DNA of 64,000 nt from Cladopsammia gracilis (GCA_022457155.1 JAJGOT010000318.1:448001-512000), one strand, 5' to 3'; positions 29,691 to 41,805 are shown, numbered from the stretch's first letter. Notes: generated by a model from the sequence alone, not told the origin. Made by a program: numbers and translations.

Positions 29691-30083
29691 TTAGAATCGT
29701 CAAAGACTGACCAGTTTCGTGATGGGGCGTGGATTGCGATTGTAATGACAGCCATTCCTATTTGTCCTGTGAAGGCCTTGGAGCAATACATCGCAGCTGC
29801 GTATATTGATCTCTCTGAAGATTTACCGCTGTTCAGAGCCATTGCCAGGGGATTAACTACATAAGAACGAGGGAGTTTATCATGGACGGTTTTAGAGAGT
29901 TTATAGACGTTTTCATTACCAGTGTTCATAGACTTTGAGCCGGAGGGTCCACTGCTGCAGCGAACGCTGGCATTCAAGATAGATTTTTTAAGCGTCGCGG
30001 TCGATGGGCGAGTTAAAATGCTAAAGATGGCTATGCCAAAGACAATATCTATCACGGCTGTCAGTTTCTTAGTCATTTAGGAT
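29690..30083 (+). pseudogene. Tyrosine recombinase relic (DIRS/Crypton-type)
   Basis: The plus strand reads SSKTDQFRDGAWIAIVMTAI then ICPVKALEQYI and DLPLFRAI, the usual middle of eukaryotic transposon-encoded tyrosine recombinases. In another frame further on it reads AGGSTAAANAG, RRGRWAS and NAKDGYAKD, which are the box with H-x-x-R (here HRL followed by a stop where arginine is expected), the GRW histidine-region equivalent and the catalytic tyrosine in DGY. Frameshifts and stops show it is dead. The source element (DIRS, Ngaro or Crypton) cannot be told from this piece. Confidence 0.7.
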
Positions 30084-30424
30084 TTCAAATTCTTGTAAAG
30101 TTTTGTTTCGATTGAGCCCGGCAAGTTGGAGAGAATTGTTTATGAGGCCGGGATTTTTCTTCTGTCTTTTCGTAGCGAGCGGTATGGGGTTTTTTCATGC
30201 TATGGATGCTTGTTCGTTCTCTCCAAAGTTCTGTTTGTTGTCGCTTCCCGTGTAACGATTCAGCCCGTTTTTACCTTAATAAATGGTGCGGCCTCCAGTG
30301 AGCACGCGATGGCAAAAGGTGTTTATTGTTTTTTGTCTCCTTGCGTTTCGCACGGGTGTTATGAAATTTGGGAAATTTAGTCAAGGGCTGTATTTAGTCA
30401 TTTGAGAACTGTTTATTTTAGTAG
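30084..30424. other. No feature recognised between recombinase relic and LINE B duplication
   Basis: Short frames only, no motif. The sequence ends at the left copy of the 176-bp target duplication of LINE B. Confidence 0.4.
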
Positions 30425-30600
30425 TCCGATGCTTGTACGATTATGTCACACCCATATTTTCGTGCTAAGAATATGCAAATTTAATACGCTTCGCGGTCGA
30501 TTAACTTTTCGGCTTGTAGAGACTCCGTCGTGTGGTTTTGTGGTTTGGATTTGTTGTCATGTCATGTATATGTATATGTTTGTATATGTTTTGTGAAGTT
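30425..30600. repeat. 176-bp target-site duplication of LINE B (left copy; right copy 35953-36128)
   Basis: The 176 bases from TCCGATGCTTGTACGATTAT to TATGTTTTGTGAAGTT are identical at 30425-30600 and 35953-36128, immediately outside the poly-A tail and the 5' end of LINE B. Most LINE duplications are 7-20 bp, so this one is exceptional. The absence of any mismatch implies a recent insertion. Confidence 0.95.
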
Positions 30601-30852
30601 TTTTTTTTTTTTGAATTTTACTGATATTTATTGGTTTTCAATTTTATTACACACTTAAACATCTAAACATTAAGTTAAACATTAAAATATTTAAACATTA
30701 CATTAAACATTAAACATTAAATTAAAAAAAAAAAAAATTTAAAAGTTAATTAATTCACTCACACACATACATATACACACACCCCTTCATAATAATAATA
30801 ATCTATTGTAATATTTTAGGTATAAGTACAGCTGCGGCACAAGATTGTACAT

Positions 30853-33800
30853 TTATTGTGTTATGTATTTGCCCCACTTTTTGTTATGAGCTGAAATTTT
30901 ATTATTAGATTTGGCAATTATTGTTTCAAGTTGATAGATCATTTTAATTTTTAAATTAAAAACTCTAATTGAAGGCACAGATCTTTTTTGCCTACAATAA
31001 TATAAGTATTGTTTAGCAACTAACAGAACATGATTTACGAACAATTCATCGTCGCACCTTATAATACCAAACATTATATCCCTGTCAGAGAAATTAGCGA
31101 TTTTAATTCCTTGTTTGGTAAGCCATTTTATAACTTCAGCCCAGAAATTCTTAGTGTAATGACAAGATGTAATTAGGTGCTCAAGGGACTCGTCTATTTC
31201 TCCACAAAAAGAGCATGCCGGAGATGGTGCAACTCCAACTTTAAATAAAAAAGCATTTGTTACAAGACATCTGTTGAGCAATTTATACTGAAATTCACGC
31301 GACTTTGTATCTAAGGTGACACGAAAAGGCAAACTGTAAATCTCTTCCCATTCTAAGGCATCGTCAACAAATTTTGCATTAAAGTTCTGCTGAGCAGTTG
31401 GTGGAGTAATGATTTTATTTCGAAGCTCCCTATAGATAGTCTTGGAAACCGCTGTTTTGATTGGCGCAGTTTGATTATTTAATTTTAATTTGATCTCATC
31501 ATGTATATTAAAAGGTTCATCTTCCCTATAGGAACTTGCCCTTAGAGCCTCGCGCCATTCAGCTGGTAGGGCATCAATTAAAGTCATAAGACTAAAGGCG
31601 TCTACTGGCGAAATATTCAGCTCCCTCAACCTGCGATTGTTTTTAATAAGAAGCTCATTGTTATCGGATATTAAATGCTTAATTCTAATTATTCCTTTCT
31701 CTGCAAGGTTTTTAAAATACACAGACTTGCCTCCAATACAAATAAATTTGTTATTCCAAAGCACCATATTTGTAAGATCGTTCCCATTTAAATCCTGTAC
31801 ACTGCCCCAACTTGCCGCGGAGCATTTTGCAAAACTTTTAAAGCATTCTTCATAAAATTTCAGCAGCTTTATCGACAATTTCTGCAATTCAAAGTTGCAA
31901 CATAAGATCAATTTTCCTCCAACAGGTTTGAGATAATGCAGAAGAATTGTTTTCCAACTGCTTGGCTGATCATTAGCCAATTTCTTGCAACAGAGTATTC
32001 TTTGCGCTTCAATAATAGACTCTAAATGTGGCGCTTTAAGTCCTCCATCTTCGATTTCACTAACAAGAGCAGAGCGTTTAACTTTATCCTTTCCCTTCCA
32101 TATGAAATCGAAGATAATTGTATTCACTTGTTTCACAAAATCTTTACTCATTGGTATCAAGCTTACCCGATATAAGAAGATAGGAATAATGAACGTTTTC
32201 ACAATTTGGATTCTTCCGATAATAGTTAAATCTCTCCACTTCCAGATTCGTAATTTTTGTTGAATGGAACTAATTAATTCATGGGCGTTCAACTTATGTC
32301 TGGCTTGAGAATCATAAGAGAAGTGTACTCCCAATATTTTTACAGATTTCTTGACTTTTATATTCTGAAAATTGCCTGGAGAGGCGTTGCCTTCCTGTGA
32401 AGTATAAGCACGATTGCCTAATAACAATATTTCTGATTTCTCATGGTTAATTTTGAGGCCCGAGCAACTTCCATAATCTTCTATAAGCTTAAGAAAATTT
32501 ATTAGAGAGAAATCATTTTTCAAAAAGCCAGTCAGATCATCAGCAAAAAGGCCTAATTTAATTTCCTCTTTGTCTACTAAAATGCCATGGATGTCCTTGT
32601 TATTGCGTATACTGATGCATAAAATCTCTAAAACCATGATAAACAAATGGGCGGAGAGAGGGTCTCCTTGTCTTACCCCTCTTTCGACTGCAAAAAGCTG
32701 AGTAGAAAATCCATTGTTTAGAACGCAACTCGAGATTTTGTTATAGAAAGTATGGATCCATTGTATAAAAGATGATCCAAAACCAAAGGCAGACAACGTG
32801 CGGAATAAAAAATCCCGGCTCACAGTATCAAAGGCTTTTTTAAAATCTATACAGATCATTTTTCCTTCAATGTTGTATCTTTCTGTAAATTCCATAACAT
32901 CTTCAATCGTTCTAGCTGCATCGAAAGTAGTCCTTCCTTTGACATAGGCACATTGGTTGTGATGTATAATATTGGGTAACACATTCTCTAATCTCTTAGC
33001 GATAGCTTTTGAACCTATTTTGACATCTACATTGATAAGAGAAATTGGTCTCCAGTTTGACAAGTGTCTTTTGTCTTTGTCTTTTTTCTCAATTAAGGTA
33101 ATTATAGCTTGTTTTTGAGAATTTGATAGCTCACCATAGTCGTAGGAGTAGTTTAGGCTATCAACCATTACACCACCTAAAATATGCCAAAACGCTCTAT
33201 AAAATTCGACTGTCAAACCGTCGTTTCCAGGTGACTTATTACTTTCAAACAACTGAAGACTTTTATAACACTCATCGATTGTTAATTTTCCATCGCAAAT
33301 TCGGGTGTCATTATCAGAAAGTTTAGGTATTTTAGGATTATTTAAGAACGATTTTAATATATCCTCAGATGGACTGAGGGGATCCTGTTTGCAGAGATTA
33401 GAATAAAAAACATGAGTTTCCTGTAAAATCTTCTTAGGATCTGTAATAAGAACTCCTTCTTTATTGAAAACTTTGCGAACAGAGCTTTTAGCTTTCTTAT
33501 GCGTTTCAAGGTTTAAAAAATATTTATTACTTTTTTCACCTTTCTCGTACCAAGTGGCTTTTGATCGAATTATGGCGCCTTTTGCTATTTGTTCATAAAT
33601 TGAGTCGTATTCCATTTTCAGCATTTCAAGCTCCTCCTGATTCCCAGCGGTTGGTGATTCATTGCATCTTTCCTCACATATCCTTAGTGAAGCCTCAATA
33701 TCAGAAATCTTTTTTCTTCTTTCACGTGCTCTTTCTTTACTGTATTTTATTGCGATTTGCCTAATCCTGTACTTAATTAAGTCCCACAACAATCTTTTAT

Positions 33801-34735
33801 CTGTAACATTATTTAATTCATTCAACCATTCAGGTACTCTTTCGTTTATCAGTGTGACGAAGGTTTCGTCATCCGCCAGGCTAGCGTTGAACTTCCAAAA
33901 GGAGGGACCATGTTCTGATTTGTCTATGCTATTAAATTGAAGTAGAATTGCTGAATGATCGGAATTGATCGACGGAATAATGTCAGACTTTTCGATCTCA
34001 TCTTGGCAAACGTCGCTGATTAACCAATAATCAAGTCTTCTCTGAATAAAAGGTTTTTTTTGTCTCCATGTAAAACGCCTTCTTTCCGGGTTTCGTATCC
34101 GCCAAATATCTACTAAGTCAAAATCCAAGCATAGATCTTCTATATTTTTGACTGAATCTTTTTTGAATGGTCTGCCGCCAGAACAATCAAGGTCAGAGTC
34201 AAGTGTGACATTGAAATCTCCCCCGAGAATTATCCTATGCTCTTTGCCGACAAAACAATCTTCAATGTTTTTATTTAATTTATCAAAGAAACGGCATTGG
34301 TCTTGAGTCTTACTGGGAGCGTAAATATTAATTAACGAACAAAAAAAGCGCGTCCTGTACTTCAGCTTCCATTATAATTGAACGGCCTTCGTCGTCAGAA
34401 TTTATTGATATTAGATTGAAATCAAGGTCGCTTCTAACTAAAACCATCACCCCACAACTATGATTAGAGCCGTGTGAAAAATGAAGCCTATCTTTCCATT
34501 GTGTTTTCCAAATGTGTTCCACATCCGCAGTACTATAGGTCTCTTGAAGGAAAATTATGTCGTATTTTCGCTCATTTAGCCAGGTGAACAGAGCTTTTCT
34601 CTTTGTGGATGAACGAATCCCTCGAACATTAAGAGAAACTAATTTAAAATTTACATGTTCCCTTTCGAATGGGACAATAGAATTGAAAAAAAAAATACGT
34701 AAGCTGATAAATATCTTGTACCGCAAACTGTACAT
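30853..34735 (-). pseudogene. LINE B ORF2: endonuclease and reverse transcriptase, one frameshift
   Basis: The first frame (34735-34328) holds the N-terminal endonuclease, with LVSLNVRGIRSS, IIFLQETYST and SHGSNHSCGVMVLV. It stops just after a run of T (sense) at about 34343-34350. One base over, coding continues, first with an Ile-Tyr-Ala-Pro block, then the long frame 34128-30853. That frame begins FDLVDIWR and includes the SDHSAIL endonuclease motif near residue 57. The reverse transcriptase has WRPISLINVDVKIGSKAIA, VRQGDPLSAHLF and the catalytic FADDLTGF near residues 340-530. CSFCGEIDESLEHLITSCH near the C-terminus is a zinc motif. The only lesion seen is the homopolymer indel. Confidence 0.93.
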
Positions 34736-34999
34736 ATATTAACGAGGGGCTTTTACACACACACACAAACTTAAATTAATCTCAAAACATATGATAAACA
34801 AAAAGAGACAATACCTAAGAGACATACAATTTAACACAAAAGGGATAAATGACAGCTATGTAATTTGTACAGAAAGCTGTCTATGAGTGTGAGGCTCTTG
34901 ACTAAATCTGCACATGCACTCCCGTATTAAACAATGAAAGAAATAAGTTCATCGAATGAATAAATTTACTGGTAATGTCCGAGGACAAAAATAATCAGT

Positions 35000-35858
35000 C
35001 TACATAGGAACAAATTGTCCGTTAATAAATAATTTGTCTGGTTCAGGTTTCAGGAAGATAGCTGTTTTCCCTTCTCGCGCCTTCTTCATTCTTGGCCATT
35101 GCTTCTTTCTTCTTTCGCTGATTTCCTTCGGGTAATCTGCGTAAACCTTTACATTCGTTTCTTCCTGCACTTCACGCGCTTTTCTGAAAATCATCTCCCG
35201 TTCAGGAAATCCTTAAAAATCGAACAATTATAGGCCTTGTTTCCCCTACCTTCTTTTTTCCAAGACGATGCGCTCTTTGGAATTCGATATCTTCAGCAAT
35301 TTCCAACTCCAGCTCTTCTTTGAGAAATTTGTGCACCACTTGAGGTACATCTTCGACACCACTGGCCGGTTCGGAAATACCAAAGAAACGCAAATTTTCT
35401 CGCCGGTTGTATACTTCTTGGTACAACAGTTTATCCTCGAGCTCTTTAATTTTGTTTGCACTCGCCTCTTCTTTCTTCTTAAGCGCTTCAAGCTCTGAGT
35501 TTGCAAAAGACATTGCTGTGTCCAATTCATTCGATGTTTGTTCTATCGCTTTCGTCTTGTCGTTTAACTTGTTCAACTCTGTTCCAAAACTGTTTAACGA
35601 CTTCTCCATAGATGTGGCACGCTCAAAAATATTTTCCAGGTTTTGCAATCTAATTTCGACGCTCGTGAGCGTTTGGCAAATAGTTTCAAGTTGTTCTGTA
35701 ATCTTGTCGACATTGTCCGACATGTTTGATTCTTGGTCGTCTTCGTCAAATACCACGTACGAGCTATTGCACAGTTTTTTTTCTTCTGGCGAACAAATGT
35801 CGCTATCTGAACTGTAGCTACCACTTGCTTTCGTTTTTCGCTTAGTCCTTTGGGCCAT
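35000..35858 (-). pseudogene. LINE B ORF1 (L1 ORF1p-like), one frameshift
   Basis: The frame 35858-35202 (218 codons) starts MAQRTKRKTKASGSYSSDSD and has an acidic, serine-rich N-terminus. A coiled coil follows from about residue 50 to 140 (EQLETICQTLTSVEIRLQNL, then ELEALKKKEEASANKIKELE), then the start of the RNA-binding domain (LRFFGISEP, EFQRAHRLG, RPIIVRFL). One extra base near 35213 throws it into a stop. The next 64 codons (35194-35000) finish the domain. L1 ORF1 proteins trimerise and bind the RNA as chaperones. The gene sits 94 bp from the 5' end of the element. Confidence 0.88.
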
Positions 35859-36148
35859 AAACCGACTTGGTTAAAAAAAGAAACTTTCGACTGAAATATA
35901 CGGGAGTGAATACATGTGCGTCTTTACTCGGACATGGTCGCCCCAGATCTCCTCCGATGCTTGTACGATTATGTCACACCCATATTTTCGTGCTAAGAAT
36001 ATGCAAATTTAATACGCTTCGCGGTCGATTAACTTTTCGGCTTGTAGAGACTCCGTCGTGTGGTTTTGTGGTTTGGATTTGTTGTCATGTCATGTATATG
36101 TATATGTTTGTATATGTTTTGTGAAGTTGAGTTTGGTTAATTGGAAAC

Positions 36149-36245
36149 CGGTCGTTTCGCCAATGAGTCGTTTCGCCAACGGTCGTTTCGCAAACGTCTC
36201 TGGTCATTTCGCAAACGTCTCTGGTCAGTTCGCAAACGTTTAGAA
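36149..36245 (+). repeat. Left terminal inverted repeat of the MULE (right copy about 41690-41805)
   Basis: The arm contains CGTTTCGCCAA twice and TTCGCAAACGT three times. The right arm has the same modules in inverse order plus two more TTTGCGAACTGAC units. The modular build, with an alternating GTC spacer, suggests repeated transposase binding sites. Confidence 0.9.
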
Positions 36246-37202
36246 GTCAAATCAATCTACAGGTCTTACTGACTCTTGTAAAGATCCACAGGTACTTCTG
36301 AGACACCGGATAAAAACGCCTCCATCTTGGGATGAATTATTAACATGGTTGCTAAGTGACGTACGTTGAAAGTCTCGATGTCCTTCCGGAAGAGTCTAAG
36401 CTCGGAGGTAAAGTCTCGGGCTCGCATTTAATAGAAACGCTAAAGTCTCGGTCTCGAATTTTTAAACAAGAGTCTCGAAGTCTAGCAAATTCTCGAATTT
36501 ACCATTCTATACCCCTACTCTTGCTCTATCGCTCGCTTTGGCCGCAGGAATTTTTGAATGAAGTTGCTGTAATACACAAACATATTTATTGCTTACAATT
36601 GGTATTCTTACAATTAACACGAATTACATGCGGGGACGTGTGGGCGATCAGAGTGATACCCGCCCCTATAAAGACAATTTCAAATACTTATATGTAACTA
36701 CATTTTACAAAAACGATTCATGTTAATGATAGTATTATATGGCTACCCTAACATTCAGTACTTTTAACGAAACCACTAATATACATTTTTCTGTGTACGT
36801 CAACTATTATCAACTTAACCGATTCATTTAAAGTAAAATATTCCTTATTACAACAACAATTTATTGAGGTATTTCCATATCTATACATGGCATTACCTAA
36901 GCTACATATATTAATTCTAATTAAATTTACTTATGAAATAATATTTTGTATCTATAATTCATGATATCGAAAATAAAAGCAGCAACTGATCTACAAATAA
37001 AGGGATCAATGCTGTTAAAAAGGAACAAAATTTTTAAGTTGATATCGAAGTCTTTGAAAAAGCTGTATTTTTCAATGACTTCGTCAAAAAAATTTTGAGC
37101 GAAACTTATTATACAATGCGCAAGAGAATAAAACATGAGATTCATTTTCAACTTCATTAGATTGGCAAATTCTTAAATGACTAATAATCAAATAACTACA
37201 TT
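36246..37202. other. MULE interior downstream of the transposase gene
   Basis: No gene was recognised in about 950 bp. The region contains a repetitive GTCTCGA-type stretch at 36370-36490 (AAAGTCTCGG, AGAGTCTCGAA), otherwise AT-rich sequence that could hold the 3' untranslated region. Confidence 0.45.
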
Positions 37203-40200
37203 TTACTGTGCACGTGCTGGGCCGTTTAGATGAGAACAGACATTGAGAAGCTGCGAGGCGGTCTTCTGTCGGTTGTCATACTGCTCCCAGTATTCAAACA
37301 ACTTGGCTTGTAGATGTCTGTAGGTTTTACGCTGCATGCGCGTCAGTTTCCTTTCGGAGACCAGCCTAATGGTGAGAGCTGTAAGTTTCGCCTCCCTGTC
37401 CAGTAGCTCAATCAGATGATACAAAGGCAGGTTGCATTGCCCACCAGCTCTGCGATTTAGGGCGTTATGCCAACCTTCGATGTCGTTGTTGGTACGAATT
37501 GGTTGTTTGTAGACGCTCCAGTCCTTTGGTCTGAACACGGTGTTCGTGATCCACTGGCGTTTCATGTAGGTGACGAGATCCAGAAGGGGCTCTGCTTGGG
37601 TCTGTACACTCAGTTGAACGAACATCGGTTTGATTTCGCGATATGGTAGGAACGGAAGGGCCATCAGTTTCTTGATGTACCTGAATACACTGTCGTCTCT
37701 GGAGTAAGCCGATTGAAGTCCGAGCTCTTGTACCTTTTAGAAAGAAAAAATTTAATAGCTTATTAATTTAGGCATAGTAACAAGCGAGTAGATTCATGTA
37801 ATAATACGCGTCCGTTTTTATGAGTCACGTAACAAGCGAGTAGATTCATGTAATAATACGCGTCCGTTTAGTGAGTCACGTAACAAGCGAGTAGATTCAT
37901 GTAATAATACGCGTCAGTTTTGCTCGGACAGCCCACACGTAACGGAAGCGAGAAGATTCATGTGACAATAGGCGTCAATTTGGTGAGTCATTTTAAATTA
38001 TGTAATAAGCCTACTTGTCGTTTCGTCCCCTTGCATTTGTAATCTATTTCATTTGTTTTCTTTTACTAACCTTTCTCCACACTGCTTGTGTCCAGTGAAA
38101 GACACAGCCTTGTATCTTTACTGCAGGCAGGATTGATCTAAACGCAAGCCACAAGGCCTTCTCAAAATCAAGGGTAACCCGTTGGACGGCTGGTTCACTC
38201 GGCAGCAAGTCAATGAGCCTCCTCAATACCTGTTGAAACGACAACGTAGAGAAGCGTATAAGTGAGACGTGACATCCAGATTTAACATTTTTATTTTTTT
38301 CTCAGAGCGCGAGCTAAAACGACGTAAATGAAGACAACAATGAAGAAAACCAGCAAAGTTTCACCATGCATGGCTGACATCGGCTGACAAAGATCCGAAA
38401 ACACACTAAAGATCTTAACGCTTCAACGAGGTATCAAAAAGACTCAATGAAGAAAGAGAGATTAAACTAAGTGGATAGAGAAATCAGCCGTAATTTATTT
38501 ATTTATTTATCCAGGGGCATCCAATTTAGCAGAGCTAGTTTAAATGGAGCCCTGACACAACACAAGTTTGGATTTTATGATTTGTTGATTTTATAGTTCG
38601 TTCGTAGTTTGTTGTTGTTTTTTTGCAAAGCGACATTTGTGGCTTAAAAATTACCGTGATTAGACAATCTAGCGCTTGTTTACAAAGGTTTTGACTGCAT
38701 TTGATTTAAGTGTTCTTAAAAATTTCTAATACCTTCTTGTAGTCTTTTCCTTTCTTGTTTGACATAAGGGCAAATGCCAGCGGCACTTGTTTCGCGCACT
38801 CGCCGGATCTGACAAAGGCGTTGATGGTTACGAGCTGTTTGAAGGGATGTCGTACTAGCTTGAAGGTGCCATCGACGTACCAGGACTTTGCTATGGCCAA
38901 AGTTTGCAGCTGCTCTGGTCTGGCAAATATGAGGTGCCGTCGGTTCTTCACTATTACATCAGCCTGGTAGAATCCTTCGGGAATACATTCTTCTACCAGC
39001 TCGAAGTTCAGGTCCTTCGGGTCTTCAGGTCGTAAACTTTGGCGGAGGCGGTTGGCGGCCCTCGCTATGTACTGAGGTTTAGGAAGGGCTGTGCACGGGG
39101 CTTCTGTCAATTGATCCAACAGGACCTAAAAAATAGGAACAGATCAATGGAGTTACAGTTGAGGTATTCCTGGAGGCTAAAGTGACCTTGTCTGATTGTA
39201 GTAATTTTTACACACATGAAAGATTGCTTAAAATGAAATCTACATGCGAAATTTCAGGCCTCTAGGAATACCTTAAACTAGCATGGTTACCATCTGAAAT
39301 GTATTCGAGAGAATTGTTTTATATTTACGAGTTCTTTGTGTCAAAACCCGTGAATGAGCGAGTGAGGGCTTTTGACGCAAACAACGAGTGCATATAACCC
39401 TGTACAAAGCGTTGTAATTACCTCATTCACTATCGCCGAAGCTGGCTTGAACTTGTCCTCTAGCGCCTTGGTTTTAACCGTAGTGACGATCTTTCTCGCA
39501 GTTGCAGCTCCAAGTTCCGCCGAGTGGTTATGGGAATTCTTCCCCGTTTAGAATGTTCCGTCTCTTTCTGCTACCGAGGCCTTACAGGGGTTGCCTTTCG
39601 GACGGACCGTGCACTGCCAATAAGTAGCGTAGGATCGCTTGGCATTTACGTTATAAGTAAATCCAAGGCTATCGACCAGCATGGTTCTCCTGCGTTTGGT
39701 TCCCTCTTCCACTAGATGGTAAGTAACTGAGGTCTGGAGGTCGGCAATGACGTCGCGGCTTGGGAGTGGCTCAAAAATTGAAGACTCGGTGAGGCAATCA
39801 TTATCTGTGGAATAAACGTCAAAAATCACATTACTTATAAAAAAAGAAACCGAAAAGAGTGATTATGATTATGGTGATAGTGATTAACTATTGCTTTCTC
39901 GTCTCAAACCCTTATCCCTTATCTCTTATCGAAAAGTCGTTTGGTGGTGTCGTTTTATGCGGTATTTTATTGTCTTTAAAATGCGATCCATCGTTACTAT
40001 AAATAAATAACATGTACAAAGCTACTGTAAGCTGATAAAAGAGTAGAGGACAATTTATTGCACAGTACTTTTACACAATGTTACTTTAATTGGCGCTGAA
40101 CTTTGTTTAAAGTATTGATCGGTTAAAAGAGTGTTGATTGTCTTATTGGTTCCTTGCATGAAGTGTTTTTGTATGATACGCCGTTAAAATTGACATTAGA

Positions 40201-41073
40201 CCACGCCCAGTGAGTATTTTAGTGATCCTGTATTAAGCGGCCACCTGTATTAAGCGTCGAGTTTCTCAAGTCCCAAGGGTGGCCGTTATATACAGGTTCG
40301 ACTGTATCTAAAATCGACTAAAACACATATAAGCTTATTTGATGCCGTTACTACTTGCTAGCGTGAATTACCGCTAGCGATTATTAATTTGTTTATTATT
40401 AGTTTGTTGCGGTCTCCATACACACTTACGACGTAAACATGAAAGCGAGGCCTAAAATGAACCCCAGAAGATATTCCTCTGGAGCAGATATAGTAAATGA
40501 AAGTCAGTTGAAAAGTGGACGGCTGAAAAACTAACCTTCGGTAAGGATCCTTCGGAAATGCATGAAACGTCAAGTCTTTCCTATTATCGGAACGATTATC
40601 ACAAAGCGCAGCGACGCAACATTTGTCAGAGAATTTTTATCGTAGTTATAGGTTGCGCTTCTGCCTTTTTAATTGCGAGGTGGCTATAGGCCTCGCTTTC
40701 ATCCTTACGTCGTAAGTGTGTATCCCCGATTATGGTTCCTGGTACAAGAAAAAAAAGGAAACTTACGGTTGTCCTCCAAGCTCTCTCGGCTATCGTTTTC
40801 CGCGGTTGATCGCTGGGACGGTGTATTAGGTGACGGTGGGATGTCAAAGTCATCGACTCTTGTACTCTCAGCGATGGGTATGGAATCGTCATCGGCACAG
40901 TAAATACATGTCCAAACTACTTCTTTTCCTGATCGCACTGCAGCCTTGTAGTCTTCCCTCGTGATGCCTGTCTGACATCGCCGGTGTTGCCACCTGTCGC
41001 AGCCATCACATAAAAGCGCTTCCTGACGAGAAGTGACTTCTTCGGCGCAAAAGATACAATAAAAACTTTCCAT
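37203..41073 (-). CDS. MULE transposase with PHD finger and FLYWCH domain (five exons, one nonsense codon)
   Basis: Exons with GT-AG borders and matching phases: 41073-40767, 39804-39422, 39125-38733, 38229-38071 and 37733-37203, together 590 codons plus a stop. Exon 1 encodes a PHD finger ([27 protein letters not shown]). Exon 2 encodes a FLYWCH zinc finger ([15 protein letters not shown], then the HNH residues after position 39540). Exons 3-5 hold the MULE DDE core: [20 protein letters not shown] with GCVFHWTQ, and [11 protein letters not shown]. An in-frame TAA at 39548-39550 in exon 2 cuts the FLYWCH domain. The protein would bind the element ends and move it; the PHD finger may read histone marks. 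Confidence 0.85.
37786..37990. repeat. 51-bp minisatellite, four units, in intron 4 of the MULE gene
   Basis: Units begin GTAACAAGCGAGTAGATTCA and include TGTAATAATACGCGTC. Two are nearly identical, the third ends differently, and the fourth is diverged (GTAACGGAAGCGAGAAGATT). Confidence 0.9.
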
Positions 41074-41689
41074 TTCGTAGAATGCGTTGATTGATAACTA
41101 GTTGTCGAGTGATTGTGAAGCGAAGTTGAATGAAATGAACAGAACTCGCAGCCCTTTATATACTGTAGTGCCCAATAGCAGCGGATCAAAATCACAGCAA
41201 TGTGATTGGTAGTCGATTAGCTACGGCACCACTGATTTGTCGTTTTCTACTAAATAGGTGACAGCTAACTCTAATTAATATAACAATAGCGCGCGCGTGT
41301 TTCCTACGAGGTAAGCTGAATTCGGTAATGCGTGAAACAAGACACTTGCCGAACCACACGCGTGTAAGCGAAGAGGGCGAAAAATTACCCTAAAGGACTG
41401 GGTTTAAATAAAGCAACTTCAAAATGGCGGTCTGTTCGTACTCAATCGACTTGTAGTCAGTGTGGTGAGTCATCCACTGTCCATTTGATTATGAAATATA
41501 ATTTAGCGAGAAAAAGGCTGTGAGATTTCACATCCAATAATTTACGCATACAACGTTATTCTGAATCGTGTAGTTAAACCCAGGTTGACATGTAATGTTT
41601 GTAACGTTTAATTCCAGACCAAATAATTTACGCATAACGTTAGTATTCTGAACTGTACAGTTAAAACGTAGGTGGACATATAAATGTTC
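41074..41689. other. MULE 5' region upstream of the transposase ATG
   Basis: About 600 bp between the ATG and the right terminal repeat. It should contain the promoter, but no clear TATA box was assigned. A CG-rich patch (GCGCGCGCG near 41290) lies about 215 bp upstream. Confidence 0.4.
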
Positions 41690-41805
41690 GAAACGTTTGC
41701 GAACTGACTTCTACACGTTTGCGAACTGACCAGAGACGTTTGCGAACTGACCAGAAACGTTTGCGAAACGACCGTTGGCGAAACGACTCGTTGGCGAAAC
41801 GACCG

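Larger units (their letters stand above)
30601..35952 (-). mobile_element. LINE copy B (L1/Tx1-like), essentially full length, 5.35 kb
   Basis: Reading leftwards: a short 5' leader (35952-35859), ORF1 (35858-35000), a spacer of about 265 bp, ORF2 (34735-30853), a 3' untranslated region with a TTTAATG array, and an A-tail (T-run at 30601-30612 on the plus strand). ORF1 has a coiled coil and RNA-binding domain; ORF2 has an apurinic-type endonuclease, reverse transcriptase and a C-terminal CCHC motif, the L1/Tx1 arrangement. Each ORF carries one single-base indel. It lies inside the CACTA element next to the MULE. Confidence 0.95.
36149..41805 (-). mobile_element. MULE-type DNA transposon with PHD-FLYWCH transposase gene, 5.66 kb
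   Basis: Inverted repeats of about 100 bp bound the region: CGGTCGTTTCGCCAA at 36149 and its inverse ending at 41805. Each arm is built from short units, GTCGTTTCGCCAA twice, then GTTTCGCAAACGT and TCTGGTCAGTTCGCAAACGT several times. Between them lies one intron-containing transposase gene on the minus strand. I could not find a matching duplication at the borders (MULEs usually give 8-10 bp), possibly because the flanks have changed. Confidence 0.85.

Noticed and set aside
36149..41805. The MULE transposase as the enzyme of the 26-kb element
   Set aside because: The MULE gene has its own modular inverted repeats at 36149 and 41805, so it is a separate nested element.
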